Source of the DNA: Neobacillus niacini NBRC 15566
GTDB taxonomy: Bacteria; Bacillota; Bacilli; Bacillales; Cytobacillaceae
Assembly (NCBI RefSeq): GCF_001591505.1
Contig: NZ_BCVA01000024.1
Span: forward strand, 22,187 to 86,186
Direction of reading: 5' to 3'
DNA length: 64,000 nucleotides
Part shown: positions 1-9,078 of the stretch, piece after piece
How the letters are laid out: every line of letters starts with the position of its first letter
Numbering within the stretch: position 1 is the stretch's first letter
Notes under the pieces: generated by a model
What the model was told of the DNA's origin: nothing
Databases searched by the model: none
What the model saw: only the letters and a program-made list of their open reading frames with translations
Position numbers and translations under genes: made by a program

Positions 1-573
1 TTGCTCAGGCTTTGATAACTTGACTGTGAGACCAGTGATTAACGCCCCAATGGCTACAATTACCGATAGGATAAACATTACTTTTGCTCCCCACTGTTGA
101 ATGGCAGTCAACCCTACAAATGGCCCCAAGACCATCGCCATGTTTGTTGACATAACAAAGTATCCCATTCCTTCTCCTCTCCGTGAGCTAGGGATAAGAT
201 CCGCAACAATCGCTCCTACTGCAGTAGTCGCCATTCCAAAACCCACACCGTGTAATAGACGTATGACAAGGAATCCTGTTACAGTTGTTGGGAAAAAGTA
301 TAAAAGGGAAGCAACTGCGAATATAATAAGAGCCGTTAATAACACTTTTCTATTGCTGCCTCTTTCAAGCCATTGGCCAGCAAGTGGTCGTGATAGGATG
401 GCTGAGAGTAAGAAAACGGTTGTCATTAATCCCGCCTGTGAAGCATTACTGTCAAATTCCTGTAAAGCAAAAATAGGCAAAGTGACGAGTAGGATATAAA
501 ATGTCAAAAATAAAAAAAAGTTACTCAAGGAAATATTAATAAAATCCTTCGTCCATAATTTAGGTTTGTTCAT
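1..573 (-). CDS. MFS drug-efflux-type transporter, 3' end cut by window edge
   Basis: Reading from the ATG at 573, an open frame of 191 codons runs off the window start without a stop. The protein begins MNKPKLWTKDFINISLSNFF and has hydrophobic segments. It contains the MFS loop 2-3 motif region (SRPLAGQWLERG) and a later helix with VIRLLHGVGFGMATTA, typical of the 12-14 helix major facilitator efflux family in Bacillus. A good ribosome binding site (AAAGGAGTG) lies 7 bases before the start. The gene sits 13 bases after the marR gene, so both are probably one operon in which MarR senses the exported compound. The substrate cannot be told; only the N-terminal half is visible. Confidence 0.85.
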   Translation of the reverse strand, partial: MNKPKLWTKDFINISLSNFFLFLTFYILLVTLPIFALQEFDSNASQAGLMTTVFLLSAILSRPLAGQWLERGSNRKVLLTALIIFAVASLLYFFPTTVTGFLVIRLLHGVGFGMATTAVGAIVADLIPSSRRGEGMGYFVMSTNMAMVLGPFVGLTAIQQWGAKVMFILSVIVAIGALITGLTVKLSKPEQ

Positions 574-586
574 ATTTTGCACTCCT

Positions 587-1000
587 TTACAAAAGCTGTT
601 TTAACCAGATACTTTGTAGATTTGTTAATTCATTTTGTGAAATTTCTGGGAAATTTTTCAATAAATCCAGATTGCATTCTAAGACAGCCTTCTCCCACTT
701 AGGGAATTCTTGCACTGCTTCCTCCGTTAATTGAATGTATTTCTCCCGTTTGTCCTTACCTGGAATTTGACTAACATACCCTTGTTTAACAAGCCGTTGA
801 ATCGTACGAGTCATGGGAGGAGCTTCGACGAACAGATACTCAGAGAGTTCTTTTTGAGTTAGTGAACCTTTTGTATGTAGAGCAAAGAGTACAGACCATT
901 GGGCACTATATAATCCAAATGGTTTTAGGGCTTCATTAAGTCTATTGGTCAGTTGTCTGGAAAGTTGATGTAGAGTATGAAATAAAGCGTGGTTGGTCAA
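587..1000 (-). CDS. MarR-family transcriptional regulator (TTG start)
   Basis: This 137-residue protein has a MarR-type winged helix: N-terminal dimerisation helix, recognition region around GSLTQKELSEYLFVEAPPMTR (residues ~45-66), and the wing with the D-K-R-E-K motif (GKDKREKYIQLT), the hallmark of MarR/SlyA proteins. The start codon is TTG at 1000, supported by GGAGTG seven bases upstream; there is no nearby ATG. It is followed after 13 bases by an MFS efflux gene. Two palindromes just upstream are probable autoregulatory operators. It has no conserved OhrR-type N-terminal cysteine, so a ligand-responsive rather than peroxide-sensing mechanism is more likely (inference). Confidence 0.9.
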   Translation of the reverse strand: MTNHALFHTLHQLSRQLTNRLNEALKPFGLYSAQWSVLFALHTKGSLTQKELSEYLFVEAPPMTRTIQRLVKQGYVSQIPGKDKREKYIQLTEEAVQEFPKWEKAVLECNLDLLKNFPEISQNELTNLQSIWLKQLL

Positions 1001-1035
1001 ATAAGTTCACTCCAAAATTAATATATGCACATTAG

Positions 1036-1068
1036 TTACCTGGGTAATTAAAATGATTACCTAGGTAA
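1036..1068. promoter_or_regulatory. Two tandem palindromic MarR-type operators
   Basis: TTACCTGGGTAA (1036-1047) and TTACCTAGGTAA (1057-1068, a perfect palindrome) lie directly upstream of the marR start. They are spaced 21 bp centre to centre, which is two helical turns. Twelve-bp palindromes of this form are typical of MarR-family binding sites. The function is inferred from position and symmetry. Confidence 0.75.
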
Positions 1069-1145
1069 CTATATTCGTTTTGAAGTGAAATGTCAAGGAA
1101 TGAAGTCTTAGATACAGTGGGCGGGCGAGTAAATTATAAAAATTC

Positions 1146-1179
1146 AAAAAAAAGTCCGCAGAATCTAATCCGCGGACTT
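1146..1179 (-). terminator. Intrinsic terminator of the methionine operon
   Basis: On the minus strand an 8-bp stem AAGTCCGC/GCGGACTT with a 12-base loop is followed by eight T residues. It starts four bases after the metH stop codon. Confidence 0.9.
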
Positions 1180-1182
1180 CAT

Positions 1183-4100
1183 TTATCTTAACACATTAAA
1201 ATATCTTGCCTCAGGATGAGCAAATACCATGGCTGATACAGAAGCTTCAGGCTCCATCATGCAACCATCCGTTAATTCTATTCCGATTTCCTCTGGATGA
1301 ATCAAGGCAAATAATTTCTTCTGATCTTCTAAATCTGGACATGCTGGATATCCAAAAGAGAAGCGCTGCCCCTGATACTTAGCTGTAAAACGATCCTGCA
1401 TCGTAAATGTCAGCGGGTCCGGGAATCCCCAGCGATCTCGCATTTGACGATGGATTAATTCTGCAAATCCTTCAGCGGTTTCGAGTGCAAGGGATTGTAG
1501 GGCATGGCTCTCAAGAAAACGGCCTTCTGCTTTTAACTTGTCAGCTTGTTCACGGATTCCTCTACCAGCAGTTACTGTAAAGAAACCAACATAATCCTTC
1601 TCTCCACTGTCTACAGACTTTATGAAATCTGCCAAGCACAAATGTGGTGCAGATTCCTGCCGTGGGAAATCGAATGTTTCAATAATGCGATTAGTATCTT
1701 CTGGATCATAAATAAATATTTTATTTCCGTCAGATTGAGCAGGGAAAAATTGATACACCGCAGCAGGTAAAATCCAGTTTTCTTTCTTAGCATCTGCTAA
1801 TAATCCATCTACAACTTCTTTCACTTTGATTGCTTTTTCATCCTTGGAAGCAATCAAATTTGCAATTTTTCCTTTTACACCAAGATGATGACCGATTAAC
1901 ATCTGCATATTGATATAAGGCTCAATATGGGATAGAGAATAGGATTTCATAATATGTTTTTTGGTATCCATCGGTGTGAATACAGGTACTTCAGTGGAAA
2001 CGGCTGGTCTAGTTTTTACGGCTGTTGAAACCGAAGAACGACTTGGCAGCTCCCGCGGCAGTTCTAAAGCCGCTAGTTTTTCATGTTTTTCTGCCATCAG
2101 TTTTTCTTTCTCCTCTGGAGTTTGAAGCTGATTGGCCAGTGATAACCCATTCATTGCGTCCTTTGCATATAGAACGAGTCCTTCATATTCCTTTGCAATC
2201 TTGGTATCGGTAAACTTTCTAGAAAGTGCAGCTCCACCAACTAGAATAGGTGTTGAGATTCCCGCCTCTTTCATATCTTGTGCTGTTAAAACCATTTGCT
2301 GTGCAGATTTTACTAATAAGCCTGATAATCCAACAATGTCTGGTTTTTCCTTTTGAATCGCTTGAACTAGTTCAGTTGGTGATACTTTAATCCCCAAATC
2401 TAGTACATCATAGCCGTTATTACTTAATATAATATCTACAAGGTTTTTCCCAATGTCATGAACATCGCCTTTTACTGTTGCAAGGATAACCTTCCCTTTG
2501 GAAGCAGAGACATCGCCTTTTTCCATAAAGGGCTCTAAGTAAGACACAGCAGCCTTCATGACCTCAGCACTTTGGAGTACTTCGGCAACGATCAGCTGAT
2601 TATCGTTGAATAATCGTCCTACTTCTTTCATGCCTTCCATTAATGGTCCATTGATAATATCGAGGGGAGCAGGATAATTTTCAAGCGCTAAAGCTAAATC
2701 TGGCAATAAACCTTCCTTTGTACCTTCTATTACATAGTAAGAGAGTCGTTCCTCTAAACTCATGTTGGGTACAGTACTTTTAGTCTCTTTCTTTTTACCT
2801 CGATAAAATTCGGTAAAAGTGGCCAACGTTTCATCTGTCGTATTAAAAAGAAGATCCTCTGCTAATTGAACTTCTTCCTTTGAAATGGAAGCGAATCGTT
2901 CAAGCTTTTCCGTATTAACAATCGCATAATCCAGTCCAGCTAATGTGCAGTGATATAAAAAGACAGAATTTAGAATTTCTCTTCCGACAGGAGGCAGACC
3001 GAATGATACATTACTGATGCCAAGAATGGTTTGTGTCTTAGGAAGATGTTCTTTAATGAACTTAATTCCTTCCACTGTTGCTTTTGCGGAACCAATATAT
3101 TGTTCATCACCCGTTCCTACAGGGAAAACAAGCGGGTCAAAAATTATATCTTGCGGCTTCAAACCATACTTATTAACAAGAATGTCATGAGATCGTTTGG
3201 CAATTTCCAATTTCTTTTCAGCTGTAACACCCATACCTTTTTCATCAATTGTACCAACGACAACCGCTGCTCCGTACTTGTGAATAAGTGGGACAACAGC
3301 CTCAAATCTTTCTTCACCATCCTCAAGGTTAATGGAGTTAATGATAGCTTTTCCTTGAGAATACTTGAGTGCTTTTTCAATTACTTTCTCGTCAGTTGAA
3401 TCAATGACAAGTGGAACTTTTATTTTTTTTACCACTTCAGGAATGAAATTCTCCATGTCGCTAAGCTCATCACGATCTGGGTCCGCAAGACAAATATCAA
3501 TAACATGTGCACCGCCTTTAACTTGGGCACGTGCAATCTCTGCAGCTTCTTCAATTTTACCTTCATTAATAAGGCGTTTGAATTTACGAGAGCCAATCAC
3601 GTTTGTACGTTCTCCGACCATAATAGGACGCAATGTCGGATCGTCGTATACAAAGGGTTCAATCCCAGATACCATGTGGAAGTCAGAAGTCTGTGCCTCG
3701 CGTGGTGAGAACTTTTTCATTTCTTCAGAGATTGCCCGAATATGATCAGGAGTTGTACCACAGCAGCCTCCAACAATGTTTAACCATCCGTGGGCAGCAA
3801 AATCGGCAAGCTTTTTCGCTAACGTTTCCGGTGTTTCATGATAATGTCCTTCTTCATCAGGCAATCCAGCATTTGGATAACATATAATCGCTGTAGAAGC
3901 TAGATTGGATAGGGAACGGACATGCTCCTGCATAAATTCCGGCCCAGTCGCACAATTTAACCCAACCGCGACAGGTTTCATATGCTCTAATGAAATGTAA
4001 AAGGATTCAATCGATTGTCCCGCAAGGGTTGTTCCCATCGGCTCTATAGTACCCGACACGATTAATGGAAGAACTTTGCCTGTTTTGCTAAAAGCATTTT

Positions 4101-4632
4101 TTATTCCAATGAAGCCTGCCTTTACATTCAGCATATCCTGGCTTGTTTCAAGCAGCAGAAGGTCGACACCACCGTCAATAAGCCCGATTGCCTGTTCTTC
4201 ATAGGAAGCAGCGAGTGCTTCGAAAGTAGTCCCGCCAGTTACGCTTAACGTCTTTGTGGTCGGTCCCATTGATCCTGCAACATAACGTGGCCACTGGGCA
4301 GTAGAAATTTTTTCAGCTTCCGTTTTAGCAATTTGTGCGGCAATTTTATTTAATTCATAAGCCTTAAAACCAAGATTGTATTCATCAAGAACAATGCTTG
4401 TGGCTCCAAAGGTATTGGTTTCAATAATATCCGCACCAGCCTCTAAATATTCGCGATGAATTTTTGCGATAGTTTGAGGAGCTGTTAGGTTCAGATATTC
4501 GTTACAGCCATCGTATTGCTCGCCGCCAAAATCTTCAGCTGTTAAATTTTCTTGCTGAAGCATGGTACCCATGGCACCATCCATAACTAGGATTCGTTTG
4601 TGTAGTTGTTCATTAAATGGAGCTTTCGACAT
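1183..4632 (-). CDS. metH: Cobalamin-dependent methionine synthase
   Basis: This enzyme transfers a methyl group from 5-methyltetrahydrofolate to homocysteine through cobalamin. All MetH modules are present in order. The homocysteine-binding barrel occupies ~1-320, with zinc ligands in GLNCATG and GGCCGTTPDH. The pterin-binding domain spans ~340-610. The B12 cap and Rossmann domains span ~640-885, with the lower-ligand motif DVHDIGKN. The AdoMet activation domain spans ~905-1149, with RGIREQA. The start is placed at 4632 because AGGGGGA precedes that ATG; an ATG further upstream (4671) has no site. The resulting 1149 residues fit the family. It overlaps the end of yitJ by 20 bases and is the last gene of the S-box operon. 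Confidence 0.96.
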   Translation of the reverse strand: MSKAPFNEQLHKRILVMDGAMGTMLQQENLTAEDFGGEQYDGCNEYLNLTAPQTIAKIHREYLEAGADIIETNTFGATSIVLDEYNLGFKAYELNKIAAQIAKTEAEKISTAQWPRYVAGSMGPTTKTLSVTGGTTFEALAASYEEQAIGLIDGGVDLLLLETSQDMLNVKAGFIGIKNAFSKTGKVLPLIVSGTIEPMGTTLAGQSIESFYISLEHMKPVAVGLNCATGPEFMQEHVRSLSNLASTAIICYPNAGLPDEEGHYHETPETLAKKLADFAAHGWLNIVGGCCGTTPDHIRAISEEMKKFSPREAQTSDFHMVSGIEPFVYDDPTLRPIMVGERTNVIGSRKFKRLINEGKIEEAAEIARAQVKGGAHVIDICLADPDRDELSDMENFIPEVVKKIKVPLVIDSTDEKVIEKALKYSQGKAIINSINLEDGEERFEAVVPLIHKYGAAVVVGTIDEKGMGVTAEKKLEIAKRSHDILVNKYGLKPQDIIFDPLVFPVGTGDEQYIGSAKATVEGIKFIKEHLPKTQTILGISNVSFGLPPVGREILNSVFLYHCTLAGLDYAIVNTEKLERFASISKEEVQLAEDLLFNTTDETLATFTEFYRGKKKETKSTVPNMSLEERLSYYVIEGTKEGLLPDLALALENYPAPLDIINGPLMEGMKEVGRLFNDNQLIVAEVLQSAEVMKAAVSYLEPFMEKGDVSASKGKVILATVKGDVHDIGKNLVDIILSNNGYDVLDLGIKVSPTELVQAIQKEKPDIVGLSGLLVKSAQQMVLTAQDMKEAGISTPILVGGAALSRKFTDTKIAKEYEGLVLYAKDAMNGLSLANQLQTPEEKEKLMAEKHEKLAALELPRELPSRSSVSTAVKTRPAVSTEVPVFTPMDTKKHIMKSYSLSHIEPYINMQMLIGHHLGVKGKIANLIASKDEKAIKVKEVVDGLLADAKKENWILPAAVYQFFPAQSDGNKIFIYDPEDTNRIIETFDFPRQESAPHLCLADFIKSVDSGEKDYVGFFTVTAGRGIREQADKLKAEGRFLESHALQSLALETAEGFAELIHRQMRDRWGFPDPLTFTMQDRFTAKYQGQRFSFGYPACPDLEDQKKLFALIHPEEIGIELTDGCMMEPEASVSAMVFAHPEARYFNVLR

Positions 4633-6472
4633 AGCTGTTCCCCCTAACTTGACTTGCACGCTGTCTGGCATATATGGCTAACTCTGTTGTTAGTTCATAG
4701 CGTAAAAATGGAGTGATTAAATAAATTCCATTAAATAAATCCAGTGCTGTGTCAATTAAAGATTTTGTTATTTCAATTCCTTCACGTGCAGCTTGTAATG
4801 GCTGATCATTCAAAGCTGCCATTCTGTCTCGAATCGATTGTGCAATTTTAATTCCTGGTACCTCATTATGAAGGAATTCTGCATTCCTGCTTCCTGTTAA
4901 AGGCATTAAACCAATATATATAGGTGCACTTAGGTGCTTAGTATGTTCATAGACTTCGATTAATTTTTCCTCAGAGAAAACAGGCTGTGAAATGAAATAA
5001 TCGGCACCATATTCTATTTTTTTCTCAAGACGCTTCACCGCTTTTTCTACTGAACGGACATTTGGATTAAAAGCGCCTGCAATACTAAAAGCTGTTTTAT
5101 GACCAAGATCTTTCCCAGAGAATGACAAGCCTTCATTTAACTGTTTCATCATTTGAATTAACTCAAAAGATGATACATCGTAAACAGAGGAGGCTCCTGG
5201 AAAGTCTCCGACTCGCGCAGGGTCACCAGTGATAGCAAGTACATCATGCATTCCAAGGGTATGAAGCCCCATTAGGTGAGATTGCAAACCAATAATATTG
5301 CGGTCTCTGCAGGCAATATGAATAAGCGGGCGCATTCCTAATTCTTGTTTAACAAGATAACCTAAAGATTCATTGGAAATCCGCACCTGAGCTAAAGAGT
5401 TATCAGCCATTGTGATTGCATCGATTCCAGCTTCTTTCAACGCCTTTGCTCCTTCAAAAAACTTGCTGGTATCAAGCTTTCTAGGAGTATCTAATTCTAC
5501 GATAACCGACGGGCGTTCCTTAACAATTTCCTCAAGAGGCTGGTGCTCTCTTTTAGCTGCACTATGCTCAATGATGATTTTCTTTGTTTCTCGTTTAACT
5601 ACTTTATCGGTGACAGGCACACTGTTTTTTAATTCTGCTGCAAATGCATGGATATGGGCAGGCGTTGTACCGCAGCAGCCGCCGAGCAAGCGTATGCCTT
5701 CTTGACGAAAGCTTTGAGCTGATTTTTTAAAATAATCTGAATCCCCTTCATAATGGAATTTACCATCTGTATAAGCTGGCAGACTCGCATTGGGGTAGGC
5801 AGAAAGGTAAGCGTGTTTAGGCAATTCAATCTGCTCTAGGGTCTTTAACATATGATGGGGACCAAGCCGGCAGTTCAAGCCGATAACATCAGCACCAAGA
5901 TTTTCAAGACGGGTAAAGGCTTCATTAATCGGTGTTTGGTCTTGTAAAATGCCAGGCTCATGAAGCGAGACCTGGGCAATAATCGGCAGCTTTGTTTCCT
6001 TTCGAGCAATCGTAAGGACCGTTTCCAGTTCCTCAAGGTCATAAAAGGTTTCGAATAAAAGCCCGTCCACACCTTCTAATAATATACAATATAGCTGTTC
6101 ACGGAAACTGCGCTTTAATTCTTCAATCGATAAGGTGCTAGGTTTAATCCCGCGGTTACCGCCGAATGTTCCTAGTACATAAGCATTTTTATGTGCTGCT
6201 AATTTAGCATTCTCGACAGCGGCGCTGTTAATTGCTTTAACAGAGTCCTCTAGACCATATCTCTGCAGTTTTAGATAATTCGCTGCATAGGTATTGGTTT
6301 GAATGACATCCGCACCTGCTTCTATATAAGCTTTATGAATCTCTTGTATTTTTTCCGCATGGGAAAGGTTCAACTCTTCCAAGCAGCTATCTTTGCCGAA
6401 TGAATATAGAAGGGTGCCCATGGCACCATCACCTATTAAAATTTGGCTTTTTAATTTTTCTAAAAAGGTCAT
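4613..6472 (-). CDS. yitJ: Bifunctional homocysteine S-methyltransferase / methylenetetrahydrofolate reductase
   Basis: This is a two-domain protein of 619 residues. Residues ~1-290 form a homocysteine methyltransferase barrel with cysteines in IGLNCRLGP and LLGGCCGTTPAH. Residues ~320-610 form a MetF-type FAD-dependent reductase (HIACRDRN, ITGDPARVGD, ISQPVF). It probably makes 5-methyl-THF for the downstream MetH and may itself transfer methyl groups to homocysteine. Of two ATGs, 6472 is chosen because the AGGAGA site is 6 bases away, whereas it touches the one at 6478. The gene follows metC with a 2-base gap and overlaps metH, so the operon is translationally tight. It is known from B. subtilis as YitJ, an S-box gene. 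Confidence 0.94.
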   Translation of the reverse strand: MTFLEKLKSQILIGDGAMGTLLYSFGKDSCLEELNLSHAEKIQEIHKAYIEAGADVIQTNTYAANYLKLQRYGLEDSVKAINSAAVENAKLAAHKNAYVLGTFGGNRGIKPSTLSIEELKRSFREQLYCILLEGVDGLLFETFYDLEELETVLTIARKETKLPIIAQVSLHEPGILQDQTPINEAFTRLENLGADVIGLNCRLGPHHMLKTLEQIELPKHAYLSAYPNASLPAYTDGKFHYEGDSDYFKKSAQSFRQEGIRLLGGCCGTTPAHIHAFAAELKNSVPVTDKVVKRETKKIIIEHSAAKREHQPLEEIVKERPSVIVELDTPRKLDTSKFFEGAKALKEAGIDAITMADNSLAQVRISNESLGYLVKQELGMRPLIHIACRDRNIIGLQSHLMGLHTLGMHDVLAITGDPARVGDFPGASSVYDVSSFELIQMMKQLNEGLSFSGKDLGHKTAFSIAGAFNPNVRSVEKAVKRLEKKIEYGADYFISQPVFSEEKLIEVYEHTKHLSAPIYIGLMPLTGSRNAEFLHNEVPGIKIAQSIRDRMAALNDQPLQAAREGIEITKSLIDTALDLFNGIYLITPFLRYELTTELAIYARQRASQVRGNSYVESSI

Positions 6473-6474
6473 GA

Positions 6475-7662
6475 TCATTCTCCTTGCTGCAAGACCAATA
6501 GTTTTTCTTTCACCTGATGTAAAGCCTGAGAGAAGTCATTTATGAGATCATCTGGATTCTCTAAGCCTACGGATAACCGGATGAGGCTGTTTTTAATTCC
6601 TCGTTTTTCCCTTTCCTCTTGCGACATCGCTGCATGTGACATTTTTGCCGGAAAGGATAGAATGGATTCGACCGCACCAAGACTAACGGCAAAAACAGGG
6701 ATTTTTACATTGGTTAGAAAGACTTGAAGTGCTTTTTCATTCTGGAATTCAAACGATAAAACTGCACCCGGTCCAGCAGCCTGACTTTTTTGAAGCTCGT
6801 GCTGTGGATGATTTTCAAGGCCTGGGTAATAAACCTCTTCGATTAACGGGTGTTCCGCTAAAAATTCTGCTATTTTAATCGCTGATTTTTGTGACTGTTC
6901 GAGTCTGACATGCAGGGTTTTTATTCCTCTAAGCACGAGCCATGCATCCTGTGGCCCAAGTACGGCGCCGAAGGAGTTTTGTAAGGAATACAGCCTTTTA
7001 CCTAATTCCTCATCCTTAACAACCGCTAGACCTGCAACCACATCGCTATGGCCGGATAAAAACTTAGTTGCACTATGAAGGACAACATCTGCTCCTAGTT
7101 CTAAAGGTCTTTGATATTCAGGGGTTAAGAAAGTATTATCTACATAAGTGATTGCGTTAATCTCTTTCGCAAAACTTGTAATTGCTTTGATATCCGTTAC
7201 CTTCAATAAAGGATTAGACGGTGTTTCTACGTAAAATGCTTTGGTGTTAGGCTTGATTGCTGCTTTTACTTGATCAAGATCTGTCATGTCAACAAAGGTA
7301 TGTTCAATTCCGAAGCGAGTCAGTACCTGAGTGACCATACGATAAGTACCGCCATACACATCATCGGTAATCACGATATGGTCACCAGATGATAGAAGAA
7401 GGAAGGCAGTTGAGATAGCAGCCATTCCTGACGAAAAAGCAAAGCCACGCGTTCCGCCCTCTAACTCTGCAATAACATCCTCAAGCGCTTCTCTCGTAGG
7501 ATTTCCACTTCTAGCGTAATCGTATTTTCCGTAACGATCTAAATCAAATTGATGGAAGGTCGAAGCATGTTGAATGGGCACGCTAACGGCTCCCGTTGCC
7601 GGATCGACTTTATGCTGATTATGAAGGAGCTTGGTTTCAAAACTATAATTTTCTGAACTCAT
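6475..7662 (-). CDS. metC: Cystathionine beta-lyase (PLP-dependent)
   Basis: This 395-residue member of the Cys/Met metabolism PLP family cleaves cystathionine to homocysteine, pyruvate and ammonia. Visible family motifs are SGNPTREALE, the glycine-rich FSSGMAAIS, YVETPSNPLL, and the PLP-lysine segment HSATKFLSGHSD. It lies second in the operon; its ATG shares one base with the metI stop (TAATG), the same order as metI-metC in B. subtilis. Sequence alone cannot fully separate a beta-lyase from a gamma-synthase or gamma-lyase, so the assignment rests on the gene order and similarity to Bacillus MetC. Confidence 0.88.
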   Translation of the reverse strand: MSSENYSFETKLLHNQHKVDPATGAVSVPIQHASTFHQFDLDRYGKYDYARSGNPTREALEDVIAELEGGTRGFAFSSGMAAISTAFLLLSSGDHIVITDDVYGGTYRMVTQVLTRFGIEHTFVDMTDLDQVKAAIKPNTKAFYVETPSNPLLKVTDIKAITSFAKEINAITYVDNTFLTPEYQRPLELGADVVLHSATKFLSGHSDVVAGLAVVKDEELGKRLYSLQNSFGAVLGPQDAWLVLRGIKTLHVRLEQSQKSAIKIAEFLAEHPLIEEVYYPGLENHPQHELQKSQAAGPGAVLSFEFQNEKALQVFLTNVKIPVFAVSLGAVESILSFPAKMSHAAMSQEEREKRGIKNSLIRLSVGLENPDDLINDFSQALHQVKEKLLVLQQGE

Positions 7663-8777
7663 TATCTAATCACTCCTTCTTTTAATTTTGCTAATGCCTG
7701 TTCAAGATCTTGAACAATATCAGTTGGATCTTCCAGACCAACGGAGAACCTTAATAACCGGTTGCAGACACCTGATTGAATTCGAATCTCTTCTGGAATA
7801 TCTGCATGAGTCTGTGTTGCAGGATACGTGATAAAACTTTCCGTTCCGCCCAGGCTTTCGGCAAATGTGATAAGAGAAAGACTTTGAAGGAATGGATTTA
7901 CCCAAGCTTCGTCTTGTAAGCGGAAGGATACCATTCCTCCTTTTCCTGGATACAGGACATCTGTTATACCATCACGATTAGAAAGGTATTCGACAATCGC
8001 CTTCGCATTGCTTTCATGTCTTTGCATTCTTAGTGATAAAGTTTTCATTCCGCGCATAACTAACCAAGAATCAAAAGGGCTAAGAACACCGCCGGCTCCA
8101 TTATGATGGAAAGCCAATGCCTCACAAATTTCTTTACCCTTAGCAACAATTAGACCTGCAAGGACATCATTATGTCCGCCTAAGTATTTCGTCGCACTAT
8201 GAATGACGATATCCGCGCCTAACAAGATTGGCTGTTGGAGAAGCGGGGTATAAAACGTATTATCAACAATCAGAATAATTCCGTGCCTTTTCGCAATATT
8301 TGATACAGCACCTATGTCTGACTGCTGCATAAGTGGATTAGTTGGAGTCTCAAGAAAAATCGCCTTGGTTTGAGGGGTTATCCTTCTTTCAATTTCTTCT
8401 GGACTACAAGTATTAACATACTGGGTTTTCAGGCCCCATTTTTTAAATCCCTTTTCTAGTAAACGATACGTTCCTCCGTACAAATCCTCACTCACAATCC
8501 ATTCGTCCCCGGACTCGAAAAGAGAAAGAATCGTAAATATGGCTGCCATCCCTGAACTGCAGGCAAAGCCTTGATCCGCACCTTCTAGGTCGGCAATCGC
8601 CTTTTCGAGAAGCTGGCGGGTAGGATTACCTGTACGTGAATAATCATACCCTGTGGATTGTCCAATTCCCTCGTGACGGTAGGCTGTTGAAAAATAAACA
8701 GGAGGATTTACGGTGCCTGTCACCGTATCACTTCTATTTCCAATTTGTGCTAACTTCGTATCAATCTTATACACCAT
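7662..8777 (-). CDS. metI: Cystathionine gamma-synthase / O-acylhomoserine thiolyase
   Basis: This 371-residue PLP enzyme has the same fold as its neighbour MetC. Motifs are SRTGNPTRQLLE, CSSGMAAIF, FLETPTNPLM and the PLP lysine in HSATKYLGGHND. As first gene of the SAM-riboswitch operon it likely condenses an O-acylhomoserine with cysteine (or sulfide). The start follows AGGAGG, and the S-box leader ends about 30 bases upstream. The MetI and MetC sequences are clearly paralogous but differ throughout, so this is not a recent duplication. Confidence 0.88.
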   Translation of the reverse strand: MVYKIDTKLAQIGNRSDTVTGTVNPPVYFSTAYRHEGIGQSTGYDYSRTGNPTRQLLEKAIADLEGADQGFACSSGMAAIFTILSLFESGDEWIVSEDLYGGTYRLLEKGFKKWGLKTQYVNTCSPEEIERRITPQTKAIFLETPTNPLMQQSDIGAVSNIAKRHGIILIVDNTFYTPLLQQPILLGADIVIHSATKYLGGHNDVLAGLIVAKGKEICEALAFHHNGAGGVLSPFDSWLVMRGMKTLSLRMQRHESNAKAIVEYLSNRDGITDVLYPGKGGMVSFRLQDEAWVNPFLQSLSLITFAESLGGTESFITYPATQTHADIPEEIRIQSGVCNRLLRFSVGLEDPTDIVQDLEQALAKLKEGVIR

Positions 8778-8802
8778 TATCTTTATCCTCCTTTATATAA
8801 AC

Positions 8803-8830
8803 AAAAAAAGCCTTCTATAAGAAGAAGACT
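8803..8830 (-). terminator. S-box-controlled intrinsic terminator
   Basis: The minus-strand RNA forms an 8-bp stem (AGUCUUCU/AGAAGGCU with one G-U pair) and a six-base loop, followed by seven U residues. It is the expression platform of the riboswitch and lies just before metI. Confidence 0.9.
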
Positions 8831-8977
8831 TTTGGATGCACATTAGCATAGGTCATTCTTCTTATCTCACAAGTTAATAAATAACTTGATGGACTTAGCA
8901 CCTTTTCAATGAAAAACAACATTGAAGGTTGCTGAGACTTCATAGGGCCATTCCCTCAGCCTCTCTTGATAAGAAAG
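8803..8977 (-). promoter_or_regulatory. SAM (S-box) riboswitch with terminator, upstream of metI
   Basis: On the minus strand the leader shows the S-box consensus in order: CTTATCAAGAGAGG, the GAGGGAATGGCCC segment, GAAGTCTCAGCAACC, AAGGTGCTAAGTCC, and the closing GATAAGA (8861-8867). A following hairpin (8809-8830) with a T-run is the terminator. The 3' strand of helix P1 (ATAAGAAGA) can alternatively pair with UCUUCUUAU in the terminator's 5' arm, giving a 9-bp antiterminator. Binding of S-adenosylmethionine would therefore switch transcription off, as known for this class. Confidence 0.96.
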
Positions 8978-9000
8978 TACAATATTTAGACTTTTTATAA

Positions 9001-9029
9001 AATTTACTACACTAAAGGAGAAGTGTCAA
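9001..9029 (-). promoter_or_regulatory. Promoter of the methionine operon
   Basis: On the minus strand, TTGACA (9029-9024) is followed after 17 bases by TAAATT (9006-9001). Transcription would start about 15-20 bases before the first base of the S-box aptamer, as expected. Confidence 0.7.
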
Positions 9030-9078
9030 TGCATTTAACAAATTAATATCAAACAATTATTAATGAAAGCGGTTAATC

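Noticed and set aside
101..499. Plus-strand 132-codon frame
   Set aside because: It is antisense to the MFS gene, has no ribosome binding site and no family pattern; the minus-strand frame encodes clear MFS motifs.
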